From an uncultured Oscillospiraceae bacterium (lineage in GTDB: Bacteria > Bacillota > Clostridia > Oscillospirales > Oscillospiraceae): a stretch of 20,566 nucleotides of DNA. Of this stretch, positions 20,470-20,566 are shown in pieces. Location: the NCBI GenBank assembly GCA_900756715.1, contig CAAELC010000092.1, forward strand, positions 1 through 20,566, written 5' to 3'. Under the pieces are notes generated by a model, which was not told where the DNA came from, did not search any database, and was given only the letters and a program-made list of their open reading frames with translations. The position numbers were made by a program, and so were the translations under genes. Positions within the stretch are counted from its first letter, which is position 1; every line of letters begins with the position of its first letter.

Positions 20470-20566
20470 ATGCGTAAAATACCTTTCAGCCCTCCTGACA
20501 TTACGGAGGAGGAAATTCAAGAGGTTTGCCAGGCCCTGCGCTCCGGCTGGATCACCACCGGACCCA
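20470..20566 (+). CDS. DegT/DnrJ/EryC1/StrS-type aminotransferase (N-terminus only)
   Basis: The first 32 codons of a gene cut by the right edge. The translation begins MRKIPFSPPDITEEEIQEV and continues CQALRSGWITTGP. The pattern PFSPPDIT...EEI...L.SGWITTGP is the characteristic N-terminus of PLP-dependent sugar aminotransferases that add an amino group to nucleotide-linked keto-sugars for surface polysaccharide or glycan synthesis. The lysine that binds PLP lies beyond the window. AAGGGG lies 8 bases before the ATG, and a promoter is placed suitably upstream. The exact sugar substrate cannot be judged from this fragment. Confidence 0.85.
   Translation, partial: MRKIPFSPPDITEEEIQEVCQALRSGWITTGP

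Overview
The window looks like chromosomal DNA from a spore-forming member of the Clostridia, most likely an Oscillospiraceae/Ruminococcaceae-type gut anaerobe. The evidence is a Spo0A master regulator, a GC-rich coding background, Gram-positive style AGGAGG ribosome sites, sigma-A type TTGACA/TATAAT promoters, an RNase M5, a TSCPD protein and a small cysteine-rich protein of a kind common in Clostridia. The placement rests on gene content and style only. There are no tRNA or rRNA genes, insertion sequences, phage genes or CRISPR arrays, so this is mostly housekeeping chromosome rather than an island.

Layout. Positions 1-1247 (-) hold a MATE efflux pump cut by the left edge. Positions 1461-3209 (-) hold glnS with its own promoter and terminator. 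Positions 3329-7831 (-) form an operon, comEC - holA - rnmV - CYTH phosphatase, read from a perfect-consensus promoter at 7869-7897. Positions 8014-10143 (-) hold a D,D-carboxypeptidase followed by an RluA-type pseudouridine synthase, with a terminator between them. Facing away from these is a tightly coupled (+) operon at 10248-13618: a ComEA-like protein, an OmpR-type response regulator, a sensor kinase and a two-domain GerMN lipoprotein. It ends in a strong hairpin shared with the convergent marR-degV operon (13716-15016, -). That operon has a promoter flanked by two identical palindromic operators.

Positions 15202-16997 (-) hold a GH13 alpha-glucosidase coupled to a 57-residue cysteine-rich protein. 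Diverging from it at 17204-18067 (+) is a rhomboid-like membrane protein that lacks the catalytic serine motif and carries a cysteine-rich, probably zinc-binding tail. Positions 18068-18658 have no protein gene but contain a promoter, a class I cyclic-di-GMP riboswitch, an intrinsic terminator and a further folded stretch. Then come a TSCPD protein (18659-18916, -) and spo0A (19126-19884, -). A 585-base gene-poor, AT-rich stretch leads to the first 32 codons of a DegT/StrS-type aminotransferase at the right edge (+).

How the genes relate. Several units touch the cell envelope and life-cycle control: carboxypeptidase, two-component system with GerMN lipoprotein, Spo0A and the c-di-GMP sensor. 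comEC and comEA are DNA-uptake components in separate operons about 2.4 kb apart. Five gene pairs share an ATGA stop/start overlap, so translational coupling is common here. The most unusual element is the c-di-GMP riboswitch, which has a strong promoter and terminator but no recognisable sense-strand gene behind it.
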